DNA from: Maledivibacter halophilus | Lineage (GTDB): Bacteria; Bacillota; Clostridia; Peptostreptococcales; Caminicellaceae | Length of the DNA stretch: 64,000 nt | Assembly (NCBI RefSeq): GCF_900167445.1 | Contig: NZ_FUZT01000013.1 | Location: 62,001 to 126,000, forward strand | Direction of reading: 5' to 3' | The notes under the pieces: generated by a model | The model's database searches: none | The model's input: the letters and a program-made list of their open reading frames with translations, nothing else | What the model was told of the DNA's origin: nothing | Made by a program: the position numbers and the translations under genes | Part shown: one piece after another, positions 50,873-59,792 of the stretch | Position numbering within the stretch: the first letter of the stretch is position 1 | Layout: each line of letters starts with the position of its first letter

Positions 50873-51928
50873 ATGAAGGGTAAATTATTATTTAAAGATG
50901 GAACAATTTTTGAAGGAGAAGTTTTTGGTCATACTAATGAAACAGTAGGAGAAGTCGTGTTTAATACAGGTATGACTGGATATCAGGAAATATTAACTGA
51001 TCCATCCTATTATGGTCAAATTGTAGTAATGACATATCCATTAATTGGGAACTATGGAGTTAACGATGATGATTCAGAATCCTTTAGTCCTAAGGTTAAA
51101 GGATTTATTGTAAGGGAAATATATGATAAATTTTCTAATTGGCGTGGAACAGAAGCATTAAATGATTATCTTTTTAAAAATAAGATTGTAGGATTAAAGG
51201 ATATAGATACTAGGGCTTTAACAAAGTATTTAAGAGATAAAGGAACTATGGTAGGAAAAATAATAATAGATGAAAAAAGTAATAATAAAAACATAGAAGA
51301 GATAGATAGTTTTAGCAATAAAAGAGCTGTAGACAAGGTAACTACTAAATACTGCTACAATCTGAAGCCAGTACTTTCCAAAGTTGCAGTCCTTGATTTC
51401 GGCATTAAAAAAAATATACTTAATTCTCTAATGAAAAGAAAACTTGAGCTGACAGTATATCCTGCCTCAACCTGTGCTGAGAAAATTCTTGCAGATGACC
51501 CAGATGGTATTTTTTTATCCAATGGGCCGGGAGATCCTTCAGAATTAACGGAAATAATTGAAAATATCAAAAAACTAATTGGCAAGAAACCAATGTTTGG
51601 TATATGTCTAGGACACCAATTGATTTCGTTAGCCCTTGGTGGGAAAACCACAAGACTAAAATATGGTCATAGAGGAACAAATCATCCTGTAAAGGATTTG
51701 TTAAAGGATAGAGTCTATATAACATCACAAAATCACGGTTATGTGGTAGAAGAGGAAAGCTTAAACAAAGAAGAAATAGAAATAACACATATCAATCTTA
51801 ACGATGGAAGTATAGAGGGAATAAGACATAAAAACTTACCATTGTTTAGTGTTCAATTTCATCCTGAATCTTCACCAGGCCCTCAGGACACAGCATATTT
51901 GTTTGAAGAATTTATAAAAATGATATAA
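50873..51928 (+). CDS. carA: Carbamoyl-phosphate synthase small (glutaminase) subunit
   Basis: This subunit hydrolyses glutamine and passes ammonia to CarB. The N-terminal domain has LFKDGTIFEGEVFGHTNETVGEVVFNTGMTGYQEILTDPSYYGQIV; the glutamine amidotransferase domain has LSNGPGDPSE, the nucleophile Cys in MFGICLGHQLISLALGG, and the His/Glu pair in VQFHPESSPGPQDT. 351 residues, slightly shorter than E. coli CarA. ATG 50873 follows GAGGGGAG; a TTG at 50870 is in frame but closer to the ribosome site. It leads the pyrimidine/arginine precursor genes behind a PyrR leader. Confidence 0.97.
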   Translation: MKGKLLFKDGTIFEGEVFGHTNETVGEVVFNTGMTGYQEILTDPSYYGQIVVMTYPLIGNYGVNDDDSESFSPKVKGFIVREIYDKFSNWRGTEALNDYLFKNKIVGLKDIDTRALTKYLRDKGTMVGKIIIDEKSNNKNIEEIDSFSNKRAVDKVTTKYCYNLKPVLSKVAVLDFGIKKNILNSLMKRKLELTVYPASTCAEKILADDPDGIFLSNGPGDPSELTEIIENIKKLIGKKPMFGICLGHQLISLALGGKTTRLKYGHRGTNHPVKDLLKDRVYITSQNHGYVVEEESLNKEEIEITHINLNDGSIEGIRHKNLPLFSVQFHPESSPGPQDTAYLFEEFIKMI

Positions 51929-51933
51929 ATTTT

Positions 51934-51963
51934 ACTCGTTGAGCTAGTTCCTATATCGAGAGT
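51934..51963 (+). repeat. REP-like 30-bp palindromic repeat
   Basis: Starts ACTCGTTGAGCTAGTTCC and ends ATATCGAGAGT, five bases after the carA stop. Same unit as 55906-55935 and, inverted, 48466-48495. Confidence 0.6.
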
Positions 51964-52036
51964 TATATTTTAGAAAAAAATTTGATTTGCTTGTACAACA
52001 AGTAAAATTCAGTTATCTATCGAAAGGAGATATTCT

Positions 52037-55000
52037 ATGCCTATTAATGAAAATATCAACAAGGCTTTAGTAATAGGATCAGGACCAATAATAATTGGTC
52101 AGGCTGCAGAATTTGATTATTCTGGAACACAAGCTTGTAAGGTTTTAAAGGAAGAAGGAGTGGAGGTTGTACTGATAAATAGTAATCCTGCCACAATAAT
52201 GACTGACAAAGAAATTGCTGATTCAGTTTATATAGAGCCATTAAACGTAGAAATTATTGAAAAGATTATAGTAAAGGAAAAGCCAGACAGCATAGTGGCG
52301 GGTATGGGAGGACAAATAGCTTTAAACTTAGCTGTAGAGCTTTATAAAAAAGGTATAATACAGAAATACGGACTTAAGCTTTTAGGAACTGATGTAGAAG
52401 CAATTGATAAAGCGGAAGATAGAGAAAAATTTAAAGAATTAATGGAAAGTATAGGTCAGCCGGTTATAGAAAGTGAAATAGTAAATGATATAGAGGAAGC
52501 TATAAAGTACAGTGAAATAATAGGATTTCCCCTGGTTGTTAGGCCTGCCTTTACAATGGGAGGAAGCGGAGGCGGAATTGCAAACAATATAGAAGAACTA
52601 AAGGAAATAGCTTCTAAGGGCTTAAAGTATAGTATGGTTAGTCAAGTCCTAATAGAAAGAAGTGTAAAGGGCTGGAAGGAAATAGAATATGAAATGATGA
52701 GGGACAATAAAGGCAATTGTATTACTGTATGTAATATGGAGAATATTGACCCTGTAGGAGTTCATACAGGGGATAGTATAGTTGTGGCGCCATCCCAAAC
52801 ACTTAGTGATAAGGAATATCAGATGCTTAGAAATGCATCCATAAAGATAATAGATGCTTTAAATATAAAGGGTGGATGTAATGTTCAGCTTGCCCTCAAT
52901 CCCCACAGCTTTGAATATTATGTTATAGAAGTAAATCCAAGGGTGAGTCGTTCCTCAGCTTTAGCTTCGAAGGCCACAGGATATCCTATAGCAAAGGTTG
53001 CTGCAAAAATAGCACTAGGATATAATCTCGATGAAATAAAAAATGAAGTTACAGATAAGACCTTTGCATGTTTTGAGCCTACATTGGATTATTGTGTAGT
53101 TAAGATACCAAAATGGCCCTTTGACAAATTTAACAAGGGAAATAGGACTTTAGGAACAAAGATGATGGCTACAGGAGAAGTTATGGCTATAGCAAATAAC
53201 TTTGAGAGTGCTTTACTTAAAGGGGTTAGGTCTTTAGAGATTGGACAGTATAATTTATATAATAAAAATTTGCATAGAATGTCGATAGAGGAGCTTAAAG
53301 AAAAAATTGAAGCCTGTGATGATGAAAGATTATTCTATATTGCAGAGATGTTTAGAAGAGGTTCAAAAATAAAAGAAATTGCCCAATCAACTGGAATCGA
53401 TAAATTTTATCTCGATAAAATTAAAAACATTATAGATTTAGAAGAAGATATAAGAGATAAGAGCTTAGATTATATTGATAAAGATAAGATGTTATTACTT
53501 AAGAAAAAGGGTTTTTCCGACAAAGGAATAGGTAGTTTGACAAAGACGAATGGTATGGAAGTTTATAAGCTGAGAAAGAAGTATAATATAGAGGCCGTAT
53601 ACAAGATGGTTGATACATGTGGTGGGGAATTTGAAGCCGCATCTCCATATTATTACTCTACCTATGATACTGTAGATGAAGTGGAGGTTTCATCAAGGGA
53701 AAAGGTCATGGTAATAGGTTCTGGTCCCATAAGAATTGGTCAGGGAATAGAATTTGACTACTGCTCAGTACATGGAGTGTTATCTTTAAAGGAAGAAGGA
53801 ATAGAATCCATTATTGTTAATAATAATCCTGAAACAGTAAGTACAGATTTTGATACCTCCGATAAATTATATTTTGAGCCCCTTACTGAGGAGGATGTTC
53901 TGAATATTATAGAAAAGGAAAAGCCTAAGGGAGTAATTTTACAATATGGAGGGCAAACCTCAATTAAATTGGCCAAGTTTTTAAATGAGATGGGGATAAA
54001 TATACTGGGATCATCGGCAGAAAGTATTGATAAATCTGAGGACAGAGAAAAGTTTGAAAAACTTTTAAATGAGCTGGATATCAAAAGACCTAAGGGTAAA
54101 GGGGTAATGACATTAAAGGAGGGCCTTGAAACTGCAAAGACACTGGGATATCCGGTATTGGTAAGACCCAGCTATGTTCTTGGTGGTATGGGTATGGAGA
54201 TCGCATATAATAAAGAGGAGCTTAGGATATATTTAAAGGATGCCTTTATTAGAGACAAAAAAAATCCAGTACTTATTGATAAATACATGATGGGACTGGA
54301 GATAGAGGTTGATGCTATTTGTGATGGAAAAGATATACTAATCCCTGGCATTATGGAACATCTGGAAAGAGCAGGAGTTCATTCCGGTGACAGCATATCA
54401 ATCTATCCGGCAGATAATATTTCCAGAGAAATTGAGAATAATATAGTAGAATATACACGTAGGTTATCAAAGGCATTAAAGGTTAAAGGACTGATAAATA
54501 TTCAATACGTTTTATATGAGGGAGAAATTTATGTCATAGAGGTTAATCCAAGGGCATCAAGAACTGTTCCCTATATAAGCAAAGTAACAGGAATACCAAT
54601 GATAGATCTTGCAACAAAAATTATGCTTGGTAAAAAATTAAAAGATCTAGGCTATGGAACCGGACTTAATAAATCTAAAAAGATAAAAGCAGTTAAGGTC
54701 CCTGTTTTTTCAATGGAAAAGCTTCCCGATACTGAAATAGCCCTTGGACCTGAGATGAAATCAACGGGAGAGGTTTTAGGTGTTGGTGATGATCTTGATT
54801 CTGCTTTATACAAAGGGTTAATTGGAGCTAATATAAATATACCGAGAAAGGGCAAAGTGATAGTAAGCATTTCCGATAATTATAAAGAAGAATTTCTTCC
54901 TATAGCTAAAGAATTGAAGAATTTAGGATTTGAGATATTTGCAACTGAAGGTACAGAGAGCTTCCTAGAGGAAAATTCTATTCAATCAACAAAGGTAAAC

Positions 55001-55243
55001 AAAATTGGTGAGGAGGGACTTGATCTTTTAGATTTAATAGATAATGGAGAAATAGATTTAGTAGTAAATATACCAACAAAGGGACGCAATTCTAGAACCG
55101 ATGGATTTAAAATCAGGAGAAGAGCAGTTGAGAAAAAGGTATGTTGCTTAACTTCCCTAGATACATTGGCTGCCATTACTGATATAATAAAAAAGGATAT
55201 AAGTATAGAAGATTTAGAAGTTGTTAATATATGTGAGATATAA
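52037..55243 (+). CDS. carB: Carbamoyl-phosphate synthase large subunit
   Basis: It makes carbamoyl phosphate from ammonia, bicarbonate and two ATP. At 1068 residues it is the normal length. Both ATP-grasp halves are visible: [49 protein letters not shown] with [16 protein letters not shown] in the first, and [48 protein letters not shown] with [16 protein letters not shown] in the second. The C-terminal MGS-like allosteric domain starts near 930 ([17 protein letters not shown]). AAAGGAG precedes the ATG. A 108-base gap, including a REP-like unit, separates it from carA without a clear terminator. Confidence 0.98.
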   Translation: MPINENINKALVIGSGPIIIGQAAEFDYSGTQACKVLKEEGVEVVLINSNPATIMTDKEIADSVYIEPLNVEIIEKIIVKEKPDSIVAGMGGQIALNLAVELYKKGIIQKYGLKLLGTDVEAIDKAEDREKFKELMESIGQPVIESEIVNDIEEAIKYSEIIGFPLVVRPAFTMGGSGGGIANNIEELKEIASKGLKYSMVSQVLIERSVKGWKEIEYEMMRDNKGNCITVCNMENIDPVGVHTGDSIVVAPSQTLSDKEYQMLRNASIKIIDALNIKGGCNVQLALNPHSFEYYVIEVNPRVSRSSALASKATGYPIAKVAAKIALGYNLDEIKNEVTDKTFACFEPTLDYCVVKIPKWPFDKFNKGNRTLGTKMMATGEVMAIANNFESALLKGVRSLEIGQYNLYNKNLHRMSIEELKEKIEACDDERLFYIAEMFRRGSKIKEIAQSTGIDKFYLDKIKNIIDLEEDIRDKSLDYIDKDKMLLLKKKGFSDKGIGSLTKTNGMEVYKLRKKYNIEAVYKMVDTCGGEFEAASPYYYSTYDTVDEVEVSSREKVMVIGSGPIRIGQGIEFDYCSVHGVLSLKEEGIESIIVNNNPETVSTDFDTSDKLYFEPLTEEDVLNIIEKEKPKGVILQYGGQTSIKLAKFLNEMGINILGSSAESIDKSEDREKFEKLLNELDIKRPKGKGVMTLKEGLETAKTLGYPVLVRPSYVLGGMGMEIAYNKEELRIYLKDAFIRDKKNPVLIDKYMMGLEIEVDAICDGKDILIPGIMEHLERAGVHSGDSISIYPADNISREIENNIVEYTRRLSKALKVKGLINIQYVLYEGEIYVIEVNPRASRTVPYISKVTGIPMIDLATKIMLGKKLKDLGYGTGLNKSKKIKAVKVPVFSMEKLPDTEIALGPEMKSTGEVLGVGDDLDSALYKGLIGANINIPRKGKVIVSISDNYKEEFLPIAKELKNLGFEIFATEGTESFLEENSIQSTKVNKIGEEGLDLLDLIDNGEIDLVVNIPTKGRNSRTDGFKIRRRAVEKKVCCLTSLDTLAAITDIIKKDISIEDLEVVNICEI

Positions 55244-55272
55244 ATTTTATAAAAAACCTTAGGGGGATGAAT

Positions 55273-55905
55273 ATGGATATATCTAAAGAAATTGCAAGGA
55301 AGCTTCTCGAAATTCAGGCTGTTACAATTAAGGATACCTCAAATTTATTTACATGGGCATCTGGTATAAAATCACCTATATATTGTGATAATAGGCTTAC
55401 AATGAGTTATCCAGAGGTAAGAAATACTGTGGCAGAGGCCTTTAGAAAAGTGATTGAAAAGGAATTCCCAGAGGCTGGTATTATAGCAGGTACAGCAACT
55501 GCTGGAATTCCCCATGCGGCATGGGTTTCACAGAAAATGAACCTGCCTATGGTATATGTTAGAAGCTCCGCCAAGGGTCATGGAAAACAAAATCAAATTG
55601 AAGGCAGATTATTTAAAGGGAAAAAAGTTGTACTTATTGAAGACTTGCTTTCAACTGGAGGTAGCTCTATGAAGGCGGTTAAGGCTCTAAGAGAAGCTGG
55701 AGCAGATGTTATTGGAGTAGTGGCTATATTCAGTTATAACTTTAAGAAAGTTCAGGATTTATTTAATGAGGAAAATGTAGAATACAGAACATTAACGAAT
55801 TATGATGTGCTTTTGCCAATAGCAGCTGAAATGGGATATGTGAAGGAAGAAGAATTGGAATTACTGAAGCAGTGGAGTAAGAATCCATATATATTTACTA
55901 AGTAA
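55273..55905 (+). CDS. pyrE: Orotate phosphoribosyltransferase
   Basis: It converts orotate and PRPP to orotidine monophosphate. The 210-residue protein has ASGIKSPIYCDNRLTMSYPEVR, AGTATAGIPHAAWVSQKMNLPMVYVRSSAKGHGKQNQIEG and the PRPP loop VVLIEDLLSTGGSSMKAVKALREAGA. The ATG at 55267 touches AGGGGG, so ATG 55273 is preferred. It is 29 bases after carB and co-transcribed. No pyrB, C, D or F genes are in the window. Confidence 0.96.
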   Translation: MDISKEIARKLLEIQAVTIKDTSNLFTWASGIKSPIYCDNRLTMSYPEVRNTVAEAFRKVIEKEFPEAGIIAGTATAGIPHAAWVSQKMNLPMVYVRSSAKGHGKQNQIEGRLFKGKKVVLIEDLLSTGGSSMKAVKALREAGADVIGVVAIFSYNFKKVQDLFNEENVEYRTLTNYDVLLPIAAEMGYVKEEELELLKQWSKNPYIFTK

Positions 55906-55935
55906 ACTCGCTGTGCTAGTTTCTATATCGTGAGT
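55906..55935 (+). repeat. REP-like 30-bp palindromic repeat
   Basis: Starts ACTCGCTGTGCTAGTTTC and ends ATATCGTGAGT, directly after the pyrE stop codon. Confidence 0.6.
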
Positions 55936-55967
55936 TTTAATATTTCCTTTTTGTTTCATTCTATAAA

Positions 55968-56010
55968 CCTGTTTTTTTATATAAATTTTAAGGAAAAAAC
56001 GGGTTTATAA
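55968..56010 (+). terminator. Terminator after pyrE (resembles hairpin of repeat family C)
   Basis: ATAAACCTGTTTTTT pairs with AAAAAACGGGTTTAT. The right side lacks a long T-run but is AT-rich. The arms resemble the central hairpin of the family C repeats. Confidence 0.6.
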
Positions 56011-56054
56011 TTATAAATTTTTTCGTAAAAAAAATCTTTTTTACCAATGGATAG

Positions 56055-56119
56055 TTGGAAATAGAATTTCAATTTAGTATAATAAAGGGCAAGAATATTT
56101 AATGTTCTTGTCTTTTGTT
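56055..56119 (+). promoter_or_regulatory. Promoter immediately followed by a terminator-like hairpin
   Basis: TTGGAA (56055-56060), 17 bases, TATAAT (56078-56083). From about the expected start point, CAAGAA...TTCTTG with TCTTTTG forms a small intrinsic terminator, so most transcripts may end after about 30 bases unless the hairpin is prevented. Confidence 0.55.
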
Positions 56120-56194
56120 ATTAAAATTTTTTATTCTAAAAACCTAGTGGCTAGGGGCTAGCAGCTAGCATCTTACTAAATGAGGAGGAAAAGT

Positions 56195-57514
56195 GTGAAT
56201 AATTTAAAAATAGCAAAATTTGGAGGATCATCTGTTGCTGATGCAGCTCAATTTCTCAAAGTGAAAAAAATTATTGAAGCTGATAAAGAGCGAAGATATG
56301 TTGTAGTATCAGCACCTGGAAAACGACATAGTGAAGATAATAAGATAACGGATTTGCTTTATTTATGTCACGCCCATATTAAATACTCTGTTCCCTTTGA
56401 TCAAGTATTTCAAATAATAACAGATAGATATTTAGGAATAGTTAATGAACTTAATTTGGATTTAGATATTAGCTCTTATTTAGATGAAATTAAAGGAAAC
56501 ATGAAAAAAGGTATTTCCATTGACTATTTAGTTAGCAGAGGAGAATACTTAAATGCTTTAATTATGGCAAAATTTTTAGAATATGAATTTATTGATGCTA
56601 GTGAAATTATATATTTTGATAATAATGGTTCTATAGATCTTAAACAAACAGAAGAAAAGATGATAAGGGAATTATCTAAGTATGATTATGCAGTCATACC
56701 CGGATTTTATGGAAGTTCTCCAAATGGTGAAATAAAAACTTTTTCCAGAGGTGGTTCCGACATTACTGGAGCAGTAGTATCAAGAATTGCACATGCTGAT
56801 ATATATGAGAATTGGACTGATGTATCGGGATTTCTTATGGCGGATCCACGTATTGTAAAAGATCCTGAGCCCATTGAAAAAATAACATATAGAGAGTTAC
56901 GTGAACTATCATATATGGGGGCTTCAGTGCTTCATGAAGAAGCTATTTTTCCAGTTAGAGATGCAGGAATACCTATAAACATCAGAAATACCAATGAGCC
57001 TGACAATCCAGGGACAATAATCACAAAGGATGAGTCTAGTGATAAGATAGTAACTGGTATAGCAGGAAAGAAAGACTTTACAGTTATAGCTATCGATAAA
57101 AACCATATGCATTCAGATATTGGGTTCATTAGAAAAATATTATCAATATTGGAAATGAATAATATTTGTTTTGAACATTTACCCTCTGGGATAGATTCTG
57201 TTTCTATAGTTATTTCTAATTGTCGGCTAGAAAATAAGCTTAATACAATTATCGATGAAATTAATAAACAATGCGATCCAGACTCCCTAAATGTATATAC
57301 TAATATGGCTCTTATAGCCACAGTGGGAAATAATATGGCTTATACCACTGGAATATCAGCCAAGCTATTTACTGCCTTAGGAGATGAAAAAATAAATATT
57401 CGCATGATCGATCAAGGATCCAGTGAAATAAATATTATTGTAGGAATTGAAGAAAAGGATTTTGAAAAAGCAATAAAGGCTATATATAAAGCATTTGTAG
57501 AAGAATATAAATAA
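56195..57514 (+). CDS. Aspartate kinase (monofunctional)
   Basis: First enzyme of the lysine/threonine/methionine branch: aspartate + ATP to aspartyl phosphate. The kinase domain starts KIAKFGGSSVADAAQFLKVKKII and has VSRGEYLNALIMAKFLEYEFIDA, FYGSSPNGEIKTFSRGGSDITGAVVSRIAHADIYENWTDVSGFLMADPRIV and ELSYMGASVLHEEAIFPV. Two ACT domains occupy about 300-439 (feedback control by lysine and/or threonine likely). The ATG at 56180 overlaps GAGGAGG; GTG 56195 is correctly spaced. Length 439. Stands alone. Confidence 0.95.
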   Translation: MNNLKIAKFGGSSVADAAQFLKVKKIIEADKERRYVVVSAPGKRHSEDNKITDLLYLCHAHIKYSVPFDQVFQIITDRYLGIVNELNLDLDISSYLDEIKGNMKKGISIDYLVSRGEYLNALIMAKFLEYEFIDASEIIYFDNNGSIDLKQTEEKMIRELSKYDYAVIPGFYGSSPNGEIKTFSRGGSDITGAVVSRIAHADIYENWTDVSGFLMADPRIVKDPEPIEKITYRELRELSYMGASVLHEEAIFPVRDAGIPINIRNTNEPDNPGTIITKDESSDKIVTGIAGKKDFTVIAIDKNHMHSDIGFIRKILSILEMNNICFEHLPSGIDSVSIVISNCRLENKLNTIIDEINKQCDPDSLNVYTNMALIATVGNNMAYTTGISAKLFTALGDEKINIRMIDQGSSEINIIVGIEEKDFEKAIKAIYKAFVEEYK

Positions 57515-57560
57515 AAGACGCATATATAAAGTCAATTTAGTAAAACTTAATATAAATACT

Positions 57561-57589
57561 TTGACATATTACTATTAAAATATTATAAT
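57561..57589 (+). promoter_or_regulatory. Consensus promoter of asnS
   Basis: TTGACA (57561-57566), exactly 17 bases, TATAAT (57584-57589). The transcript would start about 57596, just before the T-box leader. Confidence 0.88.
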
Positions 57590-57619
57590 ATCGGTAATAA
57601 AAGTAAAAAAATAAAAACT

Positions 57620-57985
57620 ATGAAGAGAAGAGTAAATATAGGATGTAGATTTAGCGAGTCGGTGATGGTGAAAGACTGATACGAAGCCTATATTGAAGAA
57701 CATCTCTGAGTTTCTAACCAAAATTTGTATGGAGTTTATATAGTAAAACTTAATTTATACATATTCAAATACTCAGTATTTTGGGGAGTTTTGAATATGT
57801 ATAAATTAATAGTTTTACTTGAATCTATATAGAGAGTAGGCTTAGACGGAACCAATCCGTTATAATTGGATAGCACAGAATATGTGTTAGTTTGAGCTGG
57901 CCGCATAAATTATTGTGGCAATAAGGGTGGCACCGCGAATATAAGTTCTTCGTCCCTATTTTAGGAGATGAAGGGCTTTTTTATT
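57620..57985 (+). promoter_or_regulatory. T-box leader of asnS (Asn specifier) interrupted by a palindrome
   Basis: Stem I starts GAAGAGAAGAGTA and includes AGCGAGTCGGTGATGGTGAA and GACTGATACGAAG; the specifier region GTTTCTAACCAAAA offers AAC (Asn). GTAGGCTTAGACGG opens the stem III region (57836-57863). The T-box AAGGGTGGCACCGCG is at 57923-57937, then the terminator CTTCGTC...GATGAAG with T-run to 57982. A 95-bp family A palindrome sits between stem I and stem III. Uncharged tRNA-Asn should stabilise antitermination. Confidence 0.93.
57737..57831 (+). mobile_element. MITE-like palindrome, family A, inside the T-box leader
   Basis: Left TATATAGTAAAACTTAATTT, inner arms ATACATATTCAAA and TTTGAATATGTAT, right TAGTTTTACTTGAATCTATATA. 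Nearly the whole 95 nt would fold into one long hairpin in the leader RNA. Confidence 0.75.
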
Positions 57986-58056
57986 TCACAAAGGTAACTA
58001 AAGGACTAAAAATTACAAAATGAGAATTTTAGTAATAAAGTGAAGGAGGAAAAAAG

Positions 58057-59448
58057 GTGAAAAACGTATTAATTAAAGATATCTATAGAAATACAGAAAA
58101 GTATATAGATAAAACCATAACAATTTCTGGTTGGATTAGAACATCGAGATCATCAAAGGCCTTTGGATTTATTGAAGTAAATGATGGAAGCTTTTTTAAG
58201 AATATTCAGGTAGTTTTTGAAGAAAGTCTTGAAAATTTTAAAGAAATAGGAAAATTTACAATAGCTTCAGCCATTGTTGTTGAAGGAACTCTTGTTGCTA
58301 CTCCAGGTGCAAAGCAGCCCTTTGAAATCAAAGCAACAAAGATATCCTTAGAAGCAGGAGCAGATAGGGATTATCCATTGCAGAAGAAAAGACATACTTT
58401 TGAATACTTAAGGACAATTGCTCATTTAAGACCAAGAAGTAATGCTTTTTCAGCTGTATTCAGAGTACGTTCCCTTACAGCCTATGCTATTCACAAATTC
58501 TTCCAGGAAAGGGGATTCGTATATGTTAACACTCCTATTATTACTGGAAGCGACTGTGAAGGCGCTGGAGAAATGTTTAGAGTATCTACCCTTGATTTTA
58601 ACAATATTCCTATGACAGAAGAAGGAAATATAGATTTTAATAAGGATTTCTTTGGCAAAGAAACAAATTTAACAGTAAGTGGCCAGCTTGAAGCAGAGGC
58701 ATATGCTCTTGCATATAGAAATGTATATACATTTGGACCAACTTTTAGGGCTGAAAATTCCAATACAGCTAGACATGCTTCTGAATTCTGGATGATGGAG
58801 CCGGAAATAGCCTTTGCGGATTTAAATGATAATATGGATCTTGCAGAGGATATGCTGAAATTTATTATTAATTTTGTAATGGAAAATGCCCCAGAAGAAA
58901 TTGAATTCTTCAATAAATTTATTGATAAAGAATTGCTTAATCGTTTAAACAATGTTATAAATTCAGATTTTAAGAGAATTACCTATACAGAAGCAGTAGA
59001 AATACTAGAAAAGGCAAATGAAAAATTCCAATACCCTGTTTATTGGGGATGTGATCTACAAACCGAACATGAGAGATATATAACAGAAAAAGTATTTAAA
59101 AGGCCTGTTTTTGTAACGGATTATCCAAAGGATATTAAGGCTTTCTATATGAGAATGAACGATGATAACAAAACTGTTGCAGCTATGGACCTTTTGGTTC
59201 CTGGTGTAGGAGAGCTTGTTGGTGGAAGCCAAAGGGAAGAGAGAATGGATGTTCTCGAAAAAAGATTGGAAGAAATGAATCTTAATAAGGATGACTATTG
59301 GTGGTATCTGGATTTGAGAAGATATGGGGGAGTAAAGCATGCCGGTTATGGACTTGGATTTGAAAGAGCTATTATGTATCTTACCGGGATATCAAATATA
59401 AGAGATGTAATACCTTTCCCAAGAACTCCAAAATCTGCTGAGTTTTAA
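58057..59448 (+). CDS. asnS: Asparaginyl-tRNA synthetase
   Basis: It charges tRNA-Asn. The N-terminal OB fold ([35 protein letters not shown]) is followed by a class II catalytic core with [27 protein letters not shown] (motif 1/2 region), [46 protein letters not shown] (motif 2) and [29 protein letters not shown] (motif 3). Length 463, as in other bacterial AsnRS. GTG start after AAGGAGG, seven bases spacing. Controlled by the Asn T-box upstream. The FRAEN and AEFWM-like residues favour Asn over Asp specificity. Confidence 0.97.
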   Translation: MKNVLIKDIYRNTEKYIDKTITISGWIRTSRSSKAFGFIEVNDGSFFKNIQVVFEESLENFKEIGKFTIASAIVVEGTLVATPGAKQPFEIKATKISLEAGADRDYPLQKKRHTFEYLRTIAHLRPRSNAFSAVFRVRSLTAYAIHKFFQERGFVYVNTPIITGSDCEGAGEMFRVSTLDFNNIPMTEEGNIDFNKDFFGKETNLTVSGQLEAEAYALAYRNVYTFGPTFRAENSNTARHASEFWMMEPEIAFADLNDNMDLAEDMLKFIINFVMENAPEEIEFFNKFIDKELLNRLNNVINSDFKRITYTEAVEILEKANEKFQYPVYWGCDLQTEHERYITEKVFKRPVFVTDYPKDIKAFYMRMNDDNKTVAAMDLLVPGVGELVGGSQREERMDVLEKRLEEMNLNKDDYWWYLDLRRYGGVKHAGYGLGFERAIMYLTGISNIRDVIPFPRTPKSAEF

Positions 59449-59453
59449 ATAAT

Positions 59454-59472
59454 TGATTATGCAATTTCCTCA
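59454..59472 (-). repeat. Fragment of repeat family B
   Basis: On the minus strand it reads GAGGAAATTGCATAATCAA, the family B left end. No second end is visible nearby. Confidence 0.45.
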
Positions 59473-59494
59473 GATAATATAGAGAATAATCTTA

Positions 59495-59534
59495 AGAACT
59501 GTCTCATAATAAAAAATGAGGCAGTTCTATTTTT
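59495..59534 (+). terminator. Terminator after asnS
   Basis: AAGAACTGTCTCAT and ATGAGGCAGTTCT, then ATTTTTATT. Confidence 0.85.
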
Positions 59535-59792
59535 ATTGTGTTGTGGATGTTGGTTTTTTAGACTTTCTAAGTGGTGAAGTATGTAAATGTCTTAAAGATA
59601 AATACAAAATATTAGTTGATTTAAGGATAAAAGGTTTTTGGAACGCTATGAATGAACTGGAAATATTCTATACAAAGAGGATTTTAAAGAAATAGATTTG
59701 AAGAAAAATCATATTCTATTTTAAATAAAGATAAACAAATCTGAGTTTTATTAGCGTATATCTATAATATAAAGTAAAGAGGGGGACATAAA
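59535..59792 (+). other. Intergenic region with possible gene remnant and family C end
   Basis: A 50-codon frame from GTG 59543 to TAG 59693-59695 reads protein-like (VDVGFLDFLSGEVCKCLKDK...) but has no ribosome site and no recognised relative; it may be a decayed gene. Bases 59735-59757 (GAGTTTTATTAGCGTATATC) match the right end of family C repeats. Confidence 0.3.
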
